DNA of 64,000 nucleotides from Himantopus leucocephalus (Eukaryota; Chordata; Aves; Charadriiformes; Recurvirostridae). Positions within the stretch are counted from its first letter, which is position 1. Each line of letters begins with the position of its first letter. Positions 24,511-36,523 of this stretch are shown here, one piece after another. Made by a program: the position numbers and the translations under genes. Where the stretch lies: assembly GCA_003993805.1 (NCBI GenBank), contig RSEF01000031.1:27009616-27073615 (forward strand), written 5' to 3'. Below the pieces are notes generated by a model, which was not told where the DNA came from, searched no databases, and saw only the letters and a list, made by a program, of their open reading frames with translations.

Positions 24511-27179
24511 GAAGGGATTGAGAATTCTGTAGCAAAATAATTTAAAAAAATTTGTGGTAAAAACTGTGACTTTGAGCTGAGACTTTTCACTGGAATTTAT
24601 CAGGTTTTGATAAAGCTTTTGTGATAAAGTGTTTCTCAGGCTCAGGAAAGAATCTCTAATGAAGACCCCCCAAGAAGAATGATTCAAGCTAGAGTCTTAC
24701 AAGAGTATCATAAGAGTAATTTTCCCTCCCATCCATGGACTGTGCTTATCAGCAGGCTATTTGTTAATTTAGGATGAATATAAGGATGTTGATATGGAAA
24801 GGACCAACTATAACGTCAGATCCAGTCCTCCACAGTGATGCACAACTGCACAGTACAAGTCAAGTTTAGAATATCCAAGGTCTCATTCACAATGCCATTA
24901 CCTACCATGATCCACAACACTCTTTTTAATACATAGCCATAAAATGAAAAGTTGTGCTAGCTGATGAAAGCCACAACTTCAATGATCCACAGAAAGAAAG
25001 CAGGAAAGGTCCCAAACTGAAGTCATAATTCTCTTGTTGGATCTGTTCCATTTTTCATAAATAAGTAAATATTCCTTGGGTCAAAGGAAGCTCAGCCTCA
25101 GTTTTACATAAATTTCACATTCAGATCTAGATATTTTTCACCCTTTCTCAAGGTTCAGAAGGAATCAGAATATCAAATCCAGTCTCAGATATATTTAACA
25201 TGGTTCTGCAACACGACTAAGAAACAATTCACTTGTTGCTATGGCATACAGTGCAAACATGGTGTCAGGTGACTTTGCATTTTCAAGTGTGCCCACACTC
25301 TGACTTATTTCTCTTTTCTATACTGTACTGAAAAGGTATTAATTTTTATGCTTTTTATCTGGATATGTCTCTAATGTCTAACTCAAGGAAGTGGATTTTT
25401 TTTGAAAATAACTAAACTACTAGTTTTCAATGCAAAGAGCAAAATTTCCAGTTGGTGGTAACACCTTGTCTGAAAAACTTACGTGACATCAGCACCATAA
25501 AATCAAGACAAATTTCACTTTTTCTTTAGCCTTGGAGCTCAATGCCAAATTCTGGGGCAAAATTTATGGAAGTGATTAAGCTAGTTTTGATAACAGGGCT
25601 TCTAAGTCACTGTGGTTCATCTAAAAAGTGCCACCTTAACTCTAGTTCATTTTGATGCACCTTTTTTTTCTCAAATGCCTGTTTCAATATGAGACCATAA
25701 ATCTGCCAAGTTAAGTCATAAGCGCACCCCATTTATTTCAAAGACTTTGAGAACCTTAGCAAACCTTTACAAAATTGGGCTGAGTTTTGATTTTGTAATG
25801 AAACTCAAAACCAGCCGAGTTTCTCTTGGTTTTGTGTTTCATTGCAAGAAACTCTAATTCTTAGATGAGTACAGCCCAGAGTGCGTACATTCATGATCAG
25901 CAGTAAATGTGCAGAGAAAGAAACGGTAGAACAGACATCAGATTTTTCTCTGCAGTCGGTAATGCCTGGAAAGCCGCCCTGCTTCATTGCAATGCAGATT
26001 TGCAGACTTTGGCCCAAAAAAGACCTGTTGGCGAAGTTTGATACTGAAAAGTAATCTTCTTCAGGAAATGAGTACCAAAGAATTGTTATACCATGTAATA
26101 AGAAAGAAACAATAAAGATCCCTGGCGAGAAAGTAGTTCTGGGTTGATGGACAACAGTCATTATAAACTGAGCTTTCAAATAAAAATACCTTCAACCTTT
26201 TAAAAGGGTTTCTGTATTTTAAATATGGACGTTCGCATTTCAGACTGGAGAGCTTCCAAGTGACCTCCTGACTTTAAAGGTTAAGCACTATGAGAGAACA
26301 ATTGCAGACACTCAGAATGAGAAGGAAAATATGATTTTATAGCTGGAACAGACTATAGAGTATCTCTTCTAACATTTCAAATTTGAAATAAAGAGGGAAC
26401 TATTGGGAATGGTTCAAAAACAGCTGAGGCTGAAGAAATGAATGAATTTACTCTTTCTATTGCTGCACAGACGCTACTGCCCCAGTCACTCCACCTAAAG
26501 GCAATGAGTAAGAGCTTGTCTGTACTAAGTGCCTGAAGTCACCTGATGTTGCTGACAAAGCTGCAAATATATAAACGGCTGTGACAATAGCTCCGGTGGT
26601 AAAGTAATTGGTTACCCAGTCAGGTGTGACAAGGTATGTGTGAAAATGAATCGAAACAGAAAGGTAAGAACCCCAAGAAAAATAACCCATGCAGTCATTA
26701 CTTCTCCCTCGTTCGGCCACTGGATGCTGTACCTCATCTGAACTTTGTTAAGGCCTTGGCTTTTCCATTGCTGTTGCATTCGCTTAAAGTAGGGAAGTAC
26801 ACTCTGTCCCCAGGTTAGTGGTTGTCACATTTGCAAGAGATGTGGAGAAGAACCATACAAATTTGTACTGGGCTGCAAAGGGTCTGAACAAGCTGAAAAT
26901 GCTGATCTTCCATGGTCCATCAAAATTCAACAAAACATAGGAAAGAATAGGAGAGTGTTACTGTCTGTTCTTTTCTTACCTCACAAATACATCAAGACGT
27001 TTTCCTCTTCAAATTCTGCTGGTATTATGAGGTGATATTTGCACTGCACTGTGTGTATGGGAAAAATATTGGCCTTTTTTCTGCATGGGCTCTTCTGCCT
27101 GAAACTTTATGCAACTTTTTGGGTGGAGAGGTATTTTTCAGAAAGGTCTGCTGATGGAACTGATATGGAAAGGAAACGT
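24511..27179. other. Non-coding DNA, no gene recognised
   Basis: Reverse-strand frames at 25805-26179 and 26457-26720 contain hydrophobic stretches but lack supporting splice sites or recognised motifs. Nothing else is seen. Confidence 0.5.
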
Positions 27180-27733
27180 TAACAACCCCATGCAGTGTTA
27201 CAGGCTTGGAGAAGAGTTCTGGAAAGCTGCCCATCAGAAAAGGACCTGTGAGCGCTGGTCGACAGCTGGCTGAACGTGAGCCAGCAGTGTGCCCAGGTGG
27301 CCAAGAAGGCCAATGGCATCCTGGTCTGTATCAGGAATAATGTGGCCAGCAGGACTAGGGAAGGGATCATTCCCCTATACTCAGCACTGGTGAGACCCCA
27401 CCTCAAGTACTGTGTTCAATTTTGGGCCCCTCACTACAAGAAAGACATAGAAGTACTGGAGTGTGTCAAGAGAAGGGCAACAAAGCTGGTGAGGGGTCTA
27501 ATAGGTTTAGATTGGAAGTTAGGAAAAATTTCTTCACCGACAGGGTTGTTAAGCATTGGAACAGGCTGCCCAGGGAAGCGGCTGAGTCACCATCCCTGGA
27601 GGTATTTAAAAGACAGGTAGACATGGTGCCTGGGGACATGGTTTAGTGGTGGTTTTGGCAGTGTTAGGTTAATGGTTGGACCTGATGATCTTAAAGGTCC
27701 CTTCCAACCTGGACAGTTCTATGATTCTATGAT
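27180..27733 (+). mobile_element. CR1 LINE 3' fragment with internal deletion, forward
   Basis: This is a well-preserved CR1 3' segment starting at AACAACCCCATGCAG. At 27276-27498 it is still readable as the end of the CR1 ORF2 protein ([15 protein letters not shown], then [13 protein letters not shown], then RRATKLVRG). At about 27500 the sequence jumps from that point to the GGTTTAGATTGGAAGTTAGG segment. In full-length CR1 that segment lies roughly 200 bases further on, from my memory of the consensus, so an internal deletion has shifted the frame. The rest covers AATTTCTTCAC, GGAACAGGCTGCCC and AAAGGTCCCTTCCAACCTGG, ending in two ATTCTATGA tail units. It is 5'-truncated and inactive. Confidence 0.95.
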
Positions 27734-30700
27734 TAGAAATCCATGACTACAGATAACTACAGTAGTCAAAATACAAATTACTGTATTCTTTTTCACTAGT
27801 TTACACATTGTGTTAAAATATTCAGTGTTACTAAATAAAATAAAGATGGGCTGGGCTTAAAATTCATGGTGGAAATCCTTCTTGGCACCACAGCTTCAGA
27901 AAAGGAAATAAACTGATCTCATTTGAAGTTCATGATGGAAGACACTAACAGTAACACAGGTGGACAAAAAGCAAAGTATGAAGTCCCACCATCCTAGCTG
28001 AGGCAGTTTTGAGCATCTAGAAATTGTTGTCAATCTGATTTTAAAACCCAAACTGAAGTAACAAAGGAGGGTTGCTTTACCCTAGGGAGTTTATGCTATA
28101 AACACACACTGGGTAGCTTTGCCCCCTCAGACAGAGTTGATAGTCTGTGTGCCTGCATGTGTGTGTGTGTGCAGCCAGTCTAGAGGGAAAAAGTAGTGCA
28201 ACCTTCCCTGCATCTTGAGGCACACCAGCTGGGAGGGAGTTCAGTCTCTCACCTTGCAGAAAGCTGGAGGTGGCTCGTCAGGATGCTGCTGGTTCCCTCA
28301 ATGGCCAGGCTTGCAATCCCGGTGGAAGGCCAAGCCAGCTTCCTGCCTTGTCCCCGCTTTCACCCTTGCACCACTCTTCAGGAGTGCCAAGGGGAGAAAG
28401 ACCCACCAGCAATATCGCCTGCTTAGGTAGATACACATGGATCAGAGCACTTCCTAGGAATACCCAAGAAATTAACTCTATTTACCTTATATTGGCACAT
28501 ACTTCAATGCTGAAGGATGTATAATAGGTTTAGAGGATACGTGGAGGCCTTGGTCCTTGCTTGTGTAGGAGGAACAGACCTTCAAGGCAGGCAGGTCCTG
28601 CTATAGTGTGTGGAAAAATGACGTGGGGCATAGTAAGATGAGCGAAAGGGAACAAGTTTGTTACAGGCTCTGCCTCCTCTCTAACCATCTGAAATGCACT
28701 GTCCTGGTGCTGTTTCAATCTGTTGTCTTCAACTTTCTGTAGCTTTTCTTAAAAAACAGAAATACCATCATGACTTCAAACTGTTATTTCTACAGATGTC
28801 ATTGTTCTTCACTTGGCTTGTATGGTTATTCCACATGCGTTTCCCATACAGAAAAAGGTCTTTCTACGGAATAAATATCTCATCAGTCAAACTCCTCTGT
28901 GCAAGTACTGTAAATAAAAAATTTACACCTCATGTGTAGCTGGGGAAAGAATGAAATAAAATCCTGTTGCCTTGTCACGGAAATACTGGAGACACAACTT
29001 CTTGTTCCTGTGCAGGCTTTTAGGTTTCAGATGAAGTACTTTTATTTGGAGCTGTGATTACATTTATATCACATTTTCTGTTTCAATGCTTTTCATCAAA
29101 CTCGTGCTTAAAGGGTACTATATTCTAGGTTAATTTGAAATTTATTTGGAATTTACTTTAATCAGCAAAGAGTTGGTGAGTATCTCCTACAAGGTGATGC
29201 ACTACACTGAATTCCCATTGAAGAACCACAGTCCCGATTTGCTAAAATTGGTTCTGAATTACAAAACAAACCTTATTATTGCTGCTGCTTGCATGAAAAA
29301 CACAACCAGTGAAGATACTAGACCTCAAGGGGAAATGAATACGTCAGATCCTCATGGCGTGAAGCACTGCTTTGTGTTGGTGGAAGTTCATAGGTCAGAA
29401 GTTGGGATTCTCAGGCAAGACTCATAGTACCAGTCACAGTTTTCTTTGCTTTTCCAGCGTATTTTTCTTTAAGGTGAAACTCAGACCCATCAACTGATGG
29501 CTCTCTGAGTCAAAGCAGCACAGAAACTAATCTTCTAATGGTCACTGATGTCTAAGAAAAAGAAGCGACTGGAGATGATTACATTAAAATAGTAGAAAAG
29601 ACCATATCATTTTCTAGCATAAATACACACATTTTCCGCTGTATTTGCCAGATCTTTTTTTGTCATGTGAGAAGCATGGTCCGAAGTGGTCATCCTTGCC
29701 ATAGCATAATTAGGGTATTTATAAAACTCATATAATTTGTTGGTAAGTATTAATCATCTTGTAACTAGAGCTGAAATATATCCAGATATATTACTGATGA
29801 CTTAAGTTTTGCAAGCATTTTTCAAATAAAGGCTTCACATTTTGTTCATTATGGCATGGAAGGAGTGGAAAGGATCCATAACACATAAAGATTAGAAACA
29901 TAATTGAGTGTTTATAGAAGTGGACACAAATACTGTAACTCAGAAAATGTGTTAGTAAGCGCCTTTTTATACAAAAACGGCTCAGTCACTAAAATAGCCA
30001 AACCACGCTTGGGGTATGAGATTATCCAGTGAATAACAAACATTTGAAGAGAAATATTTACCCCTGCCGCTTGTTGTTTTAGAAGAGTTGAACATGCTAC
30101 AAAGGACTCAACCTGAGTGTCTGTCCCTGAGAGCCCAACATCCCTCTTGAGTGTCTGTGGTCCTGTGGACAACAGAATTCTGTAAGGTCTGACAGAGAAC
30201 TACACAGAAGTGGGCATGTATTAGTCATATAATATGCTCACAGTTTCTCTCTTTCCATTGCTGGATCCATCTGAAATGACAAAAGGATATAAACCAATTT
30301 ACTGAGTGTAACTTGAATTCAAGTCTCCAAAAAAGGCTTTCATTTGGACATGTTCAGAGGTTATCTACACCTCTTACATGTCTTACACCTCTGCTAAACA
30401 CTTAGTTTCTGTGGTTAGTGACATTTAGTGCAAGAGAAGTGAAGAAAGGTATTTTCTGTAAAGTGCTGGTTGATCAGGACTGTGATTTTAAATGATCAGA
30501 GAAACTGACATTATAAAAATGTGATCCTTGAAAACATTTCATTATTCATTAATTCCTGGTAACATGAGAGAAACTATTCAGCACAAAATGGGGTGGAAGG
30601 ACAGCAGTTTCAGAAACAGTCCCATTGCACTGTGGGCAGAATGGCGTCAGTGGTGAGCAGTTTGGTTAGTATCGCTGGCAACGCGCTCAGCCCTGGTCAG

Positions 30701-33154
30701 TTGCACACAGTGTGTAAGCAATGCACGTAGTGTGAAGCAACACTGATGAGAAAGTCAAAGCAAGGAGCAGAGCACTTTGAACAAGAAGATCACAATGTCT
30801 GTGAAAGCTGTTCTCAAGAGCAAATTGCTTGCAGTACCTCCTCATTTTCTCCACCCACCTAAATCGTGTCTCTAACTAACAGGTGTTACAGACAGAGATC
30901 TGGTAGCCTGTGCAGTGCTGAACATGTTGGTGCCCAAGAACACTCTCAATGGACATTCTTTCAGTTCACAGCCGGCTGAGCAGGAACTCACAAACGCTGC
31001 TACTCACACATTATTTCTGCGCACTTGCAGAACTCTTAAGCAATGACTGCAAACCCTCGTGCACTCTGAGGGCAAGCAGAAGAAAACTTCAGCCCTGAAC
31101 TCTGATGTGTGAAAACCATTACCTCCTGAATACCGTGTCCACCATACTTCAAATACAGCCAGCAAAACATTACTTACACATCTGCTGAAGGTATGAATGA
31201 AGCTTGCTAAAACACCTGAGATGACAGCTTTCAATTAGCCAGTCTTGGTACTGATCTCCCATCAGACCAGCTTGTATGTCAGTGCAAACTGTAAAAATTA
31301 CAGAGAGACCTGGGCTGGCTGGTCTACTTTCAACATTGTCATAACAATCCTGTCTTGAGCTAATTTAAAAACATCCCTGAGCTAGCTCTGGTTGCCGTGC
31401 CTTTGACAGCAAGTAGGTAAGCATAAGGACAGCAGGTATTACTGCATCACTCACATGAAAAAATGAAAAATTTTATAAGAAACAGAAAGGTTTTCTCAGT
31501 TCTGTTAGCTGAACCTTACTTTCCACCTGGTGCAGTGGGGGATGGCAGAGGACTGTCAGAGGAAACGTGCAGATGGCATAAGAAATGCATATTTAAAATT
31601 CTGCCCAGCCGCAGTGTATTGTCTGGTTATCAAGGGAATTGGGAAGAAATAAGAGAATATGGGGGAATTCTGAGCATAGCTTGTTCTTGGTTGCAAAGCA
31701 TGAACTGCTGCAAACATCCAAATGTAAATAAACCACAACCTTAAGGCATGGATAAGAAATTAAATACTTGTGGAGGTGTAAAGAAGTGGCTCGGCATGTT
31801 CCAAGGCCCGCTGCTGGACAGCTGCAGTGCAATTAGCTGCAAGATCATCCCAAGTTTGAGCTGGGTCTTATGGGTTTTGTTGTTTCTCCTCCATCTGCCA
31901 AGTAATTCTTCAGTAAGCTGACATCACACGTATCATCTTTCCTTGCAAGAACACATTGTATGTTCTGTGCCTTGCAGATATTTTCCTCAACTATTCTGTT
32001 AAAATAAGAAACATGGTCCTTTACAGGTAGTTTTTCTGATTAAGATGGTATTTTTGAGAAAGAAATGTGGCATCGGGCTCTGTAACAACGTTTCTGGATG
32101 TGATATCATGATCTAAAATACACTGTAAGATGTAAAAACCTGTTATTTAAGCAACTTCGTCAAGTCTCTGGTTATAAAATACAACAACTTGACTGCCACT
32201 GCTATTTGCCAAATTCTTTGCAACACTGTTATCAGTGAGAGTTTTGCCATTTATACGAACTACACTAGGATTAATACCCTTACACTTCTAACTTTTCATT
32301 TAATTATTATGATTGCATTCAGTACCTCTTGTGCATCCCCCTGTACAAAGGCAGAGGAAAAAAAGCACCTTATATATTACAAGGAGGTAGTGCAAAGACA
32401 CTCACTTTTCTTTTCATGCAGTGACTCCTTTCATAAAGTATACCCCTTAAAAAGAGTAAAGTACATAGTGATGTTTCAAGCTAAAAAAAACCAATCCTTA
32501 TGTCCTACTCACTTAGCAGCAGACTGCAACCATTGCCCTTCTCCGCTTGCTTCATATAAACTCAGAGAAGATACAGATAAGACATGGAAATAGACATTAG
32601 ATTTTTTTTTTTTTCTAAAAGAGGCATTCTGAGACTGACTGAAGGTAACATTTTAAATGCTGGAGAGGAATTATAATGAGAATTGGATAGGCTGTCGCAC
32701 AACCCAAAATGTTTGTGATTATTTCAGCCTCATAAAAGTTGCCAAAGTCTATGAAAACAGCCTTTGTTGTCCTGGCATGGTGTGGTGGAGACGTCCCAGA
32801 TTTCCTATGAATCCGAGTGATTGGAGCAGTGCAGCTGACTGTGTCAGGTGACACATACCAGGACTTTGAACTACCTATAAAAAATAAGTCTCATTTAGCA
32901 TGTAGTATTAGGCATTTGACATGCAAATATGCAAGGCTTCCCCTTGCCTTCAGCCAGTCGTCAGGAGCAAGCAGAACTCTCCTGCACCAAGGGGAGGGCT
33001 GGGGTGCAGGCATGCTGTGGGCTGGAGGGAAGGCTGGGGGGGAGGCACCAACACGCTGGAGGGAGAGCTGCAACCCACTTAAACCTTTGTCATACACCTA
33101 TTGTGGGAGGGGGGATCAAACAGTGCAGCATGAACAAATGTGTGGTATAATGTC
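27734..33154. other. Non-coding DNA, no gene recognised
   Basis: No convincing gene. There is a short GT run at 28158-28171. A reverse-strand 38-base block at about 31173-31210 has a strong GTAAGTAA donor and a fair acceptor, but it is too short and too isolated to call. Confidence 0.5.
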
Positions 33155-33382
33155 TTCAAACTGGAAGAGGGCAGATTTAGATTAGATATCAGGAAGAAAT
33201 TTTTCACTCTGAGGGTGGTGAGGCACTGGAACAGGTTGCCCAGAGAAGCTGTGGAAGCTCCATCCCTGGAAGTGTTTAAGGCCAGGCTGGGTGGGGCTTT
33301 GAGCAACCTGGTCTAGTAGGAGTTTGGAACTAGATGATCTTTAAGGTGTCTTCCGACCCAAACCATTCTATGATTCTATGAT
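33155..33382 (+). mobile_element. CR1 LINE 3' end, forward
   Basis: The block matches the terminal ~230 bases of avian CR1: AAGAAATTTTTCACTCTGAG, GGCACTGGAACAGGTTGCCC, a GAAGTGTTTAAGGCCAGGCT segment, then a GATGATCTTTAAGG segment and an ATTCTATGATTCTATGAT tail at 33365-33382. It keeps a recognisable CR1 tail, with moderate divergence. A second, unrelated repeat copy lies just downstream. Confidence 0.95.
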
Positions 33383-33454
33383 AATGATTACAGACTCGGG
33401 AGCCTGGGGCTCAGCCTCGAGACCATTACCCTCTAAAGAGAGAAAGTTTTCCGT

Positions 33455-33555
33455 TTCCCTGCAGGGCAGGTTCTTTCTGGAGATTGTCCCTAATCCCATG
33501 TTTTAATGACTCCCTAGAATTTAGCCACCTTTGGACAGTGTCCTCCAGGACCATC
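33455..33555. repeat. Unnamed dispersed repeat, copy 1
   Basis: It is similar to 36061-36152 in the same orientation. Shared blocks in order are CCTGCAGGGCA / CTTGCAGAGGCA, ATTGTCCCT, CCCATGTTTT, TTAATG, CTAGAATTTA / CTAAAATTTA and CCACCT / GCACCT, then CCAGGACCATC. Copy 1 carries about 10 extra bases before the last block. By eye, roughly three quarters of aligned positions agree. Family unknown. Confidence 0.6.
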
Positions 33556-34476
33556 CTCACACGAGATTTGTGGCCTTAAGGAATCCATGTTGGGCCGCTG
33601 TCCTGCAACTGATATGCAATGTGCACTTTTCTCCCCTTTTAACACATTGCAGCATTGCAAGGCATTCATCCTTTTGTCATCAGGCTTCTAGAGCTCTTCT
33701 GACATTTCTCAAAGTAGCTTTTGGGACCAATCACTGATTTTAATTCAGAACAGCTCTGCAATGTATGTTTTTTAGTTGCAGTTGAAGAACAGCAGAAAGG
33801 AAAAGGCAAAATCCTCTTCTGTGTAAATGAACAGTATTCCCTTTGGCAGCATTTCATTTATGCATGAATTTTGGCCCAGATTTCTGCATCTTAGCCCTTC
33901 ACTGACAAGTAATATGGGGTAAAGAGGCTTGAGAAAGGCTTTCAGTAACTGCCCCTCCTTAGATAACTTTGAAGTGAAAAAACTCAGTGCAGCACTTTAG
34001 AAATGTTTAAACCATTTTAGATGCAGACGCAGATTCTCCATATTGTACATGGCTTTTGGCTGACATTTTGTCATAAACTAACAGCTGAGTGTTAGCTAGG
34101 ATACCAGCCTGAGTATATGTTCATTTACATTCTCTATGTGAAGCCATGGCTTAATTCCACCTTGCTGATGGTCCTCAATCCGTATTCATTTCAAGAACGT
34201 GAAAAGGCTCTTACTGAAGTTTTTCTCCCCTCCCTCAGTTGTGTAAAGTCTGTTGTCCACTGCAACCATATTGGCAAAAGGGGTCCCAAACCTTTTTGCT
34301 TCTTTCCAAAAGAGTCACTGACCCAGGAAACGCTGTTAAGTTTTCTTGCAAGAGCACAGGTTGAAACTTTTTCATTTTTCTTGGAGGCTTTTAGACATAG
34401 GAATAATGTAGTAGCTTTCCTGCTGCTGCAGACTGTACCTCAGCCACACCTCTCATGTTCCCTCACAGGTGTGACA

Positions 34477-34482
34477 TTTATT
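34477..34482 (-). promoter_or_regulatory. Possible polyadenylation signal AATAAA
   Basis: On the - strand this is AATAAA, about 270 bases past the stop of the candidate reverse-strand gene at 34748. The hexamer is frequent in AT-rich DNA, so it counts only as consistent with that gene model. Confidence 0.2.
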
Positions 34483-34747
34483 TTTGCAACTGTACAGGCA
34501 AGGGGAGGGAGATACATTTATACAGTACATCTGCATTCTTGTGGGTTTTGTCAACCATTTTTTTGAAAACATCATTTCTGAAGGTCACTGAAATTTAACT
34601 TGAGGACCACATATGGGGGACGTGGGACATTTTTACCCCAGCAAGTAGCTGTCAACATCATTAAGATGTTGTCTCCACCATTTTTAGAACTGGTTTTCTG
34701 TTTAGTGTTTATGAACAAGTTATAAGAGACAACTGAAGTTGTACATT

Positions 34748-34819
34748 TCAAGCACAGTACAACAGTGACCCAGTATTTAGAGGCATCTGAGCAGTATGAC
34801 TGGGAGAATAAATTATGCC
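34748..34819 (-). CDS. Candidate last exon of unidentified reverse-strand gene
   Basis: After a GGTTTTGTAG acceptor, 23 codons (beginning GIIYSPSHTA, ending LLYCA) run to a TGA at 34750-34748. The phase continues that of the 34904-35076 block exactly on a codon boundary. The intervening intron would be 84 bases. It contains a TTACTAAAC sequence that resembles a branch point, with GT at its 5' end and AG at its 3' end. A possible AATAAA lies about 270 bases downstream. The evidence is that a short open terminal block falls in the required phase. The frame would be open by chance fairly often, so support comes mainly from its neighbours. Confidence 0.35.
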   Translation of the reverse strand, partial: GIIYSPSHTAQMPLNTGSLLYCA

Positions 34820-34903
34820 CTACAAAACCAGTTTAAGATGTGTCCTTTGTAGTTCTGTCCAGTTACAGTTTAGTAATAACTGTGTATAGTAAACAGTGCA
34901 TAC

Positions 34904-35076
34904 CTTCTGTACAGGCTGATATCTGATGTACTGGAAAAAATCTTTGCCTCCCATACTGGGAAACTGGTTGCATTTGTAGGAAATGCCATACTCATCCCTT
35001 CTGCTGGGAGAATGTTGCCCTTCTGCTGCATACAAAGAGGATGCTTTCCAGTGGTTCATCACGCTCTGTGAAATCA
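34904..35076 (-). CDS. Candidate coding exon of unidentified reverse-strand gene
   Basis: This is the strongest exon-like block in the window. On the - strand it is preceded by ATTATTCTGTTTACAG and followed by a GTATGC donor after CAGAAG. It is 173 bases: two bases completing a split Leu codon, then 57 open codons ending at a codon boundary. The peptide is hydrophilic and aromatic-rich: ISQSVMNHWKASSLY, SPSRRDEYGISYKCNQFP and DFFQYIRYQPVQK. It has no signal peptide or membrane segment. A second AG inside the block would create an in-frame stop when joined to the upstream exon, so the outer acceptor is the one used in the model. I do not recognise the family. It could be a small lineage-specific or cilium/testis-type protein, but that is a guess from composition only. 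Confidence 0.5.
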
Positions 35077-35344
35077 CTGTAAACAGAATAATTTCTACTC
35101 TCTCTCAAGTGCACTCACATTTGCGTGTGAGTAATGCAAATTGAAGAAAAGATTGTCTTCTGAAACCGTGGTGCTAGCTGGCCCCAGACCAACTCTGAAA
35201 CAATTATACAAATAACAGTGTTACATTGACTAACCTTTCTAGCGATTTCCTGCAAGCTAGAAGAGCTATTCTGTTCCAGTTCTCCCGGTGGGACTGGTAT
35301 TACTTTTACCACAATTTGTTAAAGGAATCTACCTTTTACATCTT

Positions 35345-35380
35345 ATCTATATATATAAGTATATAAATATAATATATACA
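35345..35380. repeat. AT-rich microsatellite
   Basis: Interrupted (TA)n units with AAGT and AAAT interruptions. In the gene model this lies inside the 316-base intron between the blocks at 35393-35453 and 34904-35076. Confidence 0.7.
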
Positions 35381-35392
35381 AAAGATACTTAC

Positions 35393-35453
35393 ACGTCTTA
35401 TAAAACCACACACATATTGGCACTTCAGTCTCATCAGCACTCTTCTCCTCTGT
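35393..35453 (-). CDS. Candidate coding exon of unidentified reverse-strand gene
   Basis: On the - strand an acceptor CTACTTGTATTTTCAG precedes 61 bases. They encode TEEKSADETEVPICVWFYKT plus one base of a split codon, and are followed by GTAAGTATC, a near-perfect donor. The leftover T plus the two leading bases of the 34904-35076 block give TTG (Leu), so phase is maintained across the 316-base intron. The first half is acidic and the second half hydrophobic-aromatic. Both splice sites are good. Short length is the main weakness. Confidence 0.45.
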
Positions 35454-35606
35454 CTGAAAATACAAGTAGTTAACATGGGGAAGCATGCTTAGACAGAGAG
35501 ATAAGACAGAATTGCAATAGCAAGACCAGCTTTGCTTGGTCATTCCTGAAAGCAGAACGGTACAATTTTTCTTAGGTAGACCTGCTCCTGCCTGGCGCTG
35601 TCTTAC

Positions 35607-35644
35607 CTCGTCAGCATCCAAGAAAACAGTAACTTTTGAAACTC
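35607..35644 (-). CDS. Candidate small exon of unidentified reverse-strand gene
   Basis: A strong donor (GACGAG then GTAAGACA) follows an open run VSKVTVFLDADE that ends on a codon boundary, matching the zero phase at which 35393-35453 begins. An in-frame TGA at 35648-35646 limits how far upstream it can extend, so the acceptor must be the weak GGTTGCTGAG just after it (or the AG three bases further on). Either choice leaves two leading bases, so the exon is about 35-38 bases. The intron to the next block would be 153 bases. The weak acceptor is the main doubt. Confidence 0.3.
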
Positions 35645-36060
35645 CTCAGCAACCAACCAAGTACACAGAGAATACTATGGGGATCTGGAATTGAGTGCCT
35701 TCCTACCCTTGCCTGATTTGTTTATTTCATTCACCCCTATATACTCTTTATGATATTACTAGCATTGTGTTTTTTGCAAACATGCTTTATTGGACTCTCC
35801 AGTGAGGCACAGAGGGTGCCTGCACAGCAGGATCTTGAGCTACCCAGGGTTGGGCGGTGGAAGCACCTGTACCTTTTCTTTGGAGTCAGCATGTGGAAAA
35901 TCTCAAAAGAGGTCTTGTTTCCTGCTTGAATTATTGCCAGAACCCAAACTAGAGCAACTAACATTTTAAAACCCAAATTACAGCAACCTTCCTTTTAAAA
36001 TATATCAGCTTTGATCTGCTAGACAGAAAACAAGTTTTTATGAACAATGTTCTCCCTACT

Positions 36061-36152
36061 ATGCCCTTGCAGAGGCACGTCCTTTTCAAGACATTGTCCC
36101 TCAACCCATGTTTTTAATGGCTGCCTAAAATTTAAGCACCTCCAGGACCATC
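36061..36152. repeat. Unnamed dispersed repeat, copy 2
   Basis: Same family and orientation as 33455-33555, about 2.6 kb away. This copy lacks the extra bases before CCAGGACCATC. The two copies flank most of the candidate reverse-strand gene. The similarity does not obviously extend beyond about 100 bases on either side, suggesting two old fragments and not a recent duplication. Confidence 0.6.
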
Positions 36153-36523
36153 AGAAACAGTTCTCTCCTCTCATTGACTCTGAAGCTGATCTCTGTGTCT
36201 TTGTTTGGGGCTCTCTTAGTCTCTGCTTGACCTCTGCACAGTGTTTCTCCCACTGTGTCTTGTATCATGCTGGGCTCTGAGGCTTACTGCAGCTATAAAG
36301 TTGTATTTGTACCTGGGGCAAAAAACAGTCTCCCACTTTCTCCTCTGTCCTATTCCACATCACCTGGAGTGCACAATTCAGGAGAAGTCAGCTATGACCA
36401 GGCAGCTTTCCTCCTTCTGCCCTACCCCACCCCTTCCTAACAAGCCAGACTTTATGGTGCGTACAACGTAAACTGTGAATAAACAAATTAAATTGTACAA
36501 TCTGCCACATGGAACTCCAGTAC

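Noticed and set aside
26985..27030. Reverse-strand exon-like block with GTAAGAAA donor
   Set aside because: All three phases contain stops within the block.
9651..33154. Search for retroviral gag/pol/env, CRISPR arrays, rRNA and operon-like gene clusters
   Set aside because: None was recognised. Apart from the CR1 pieces and the LTR at 37.7 kb I see no other coding mobile element remnants.
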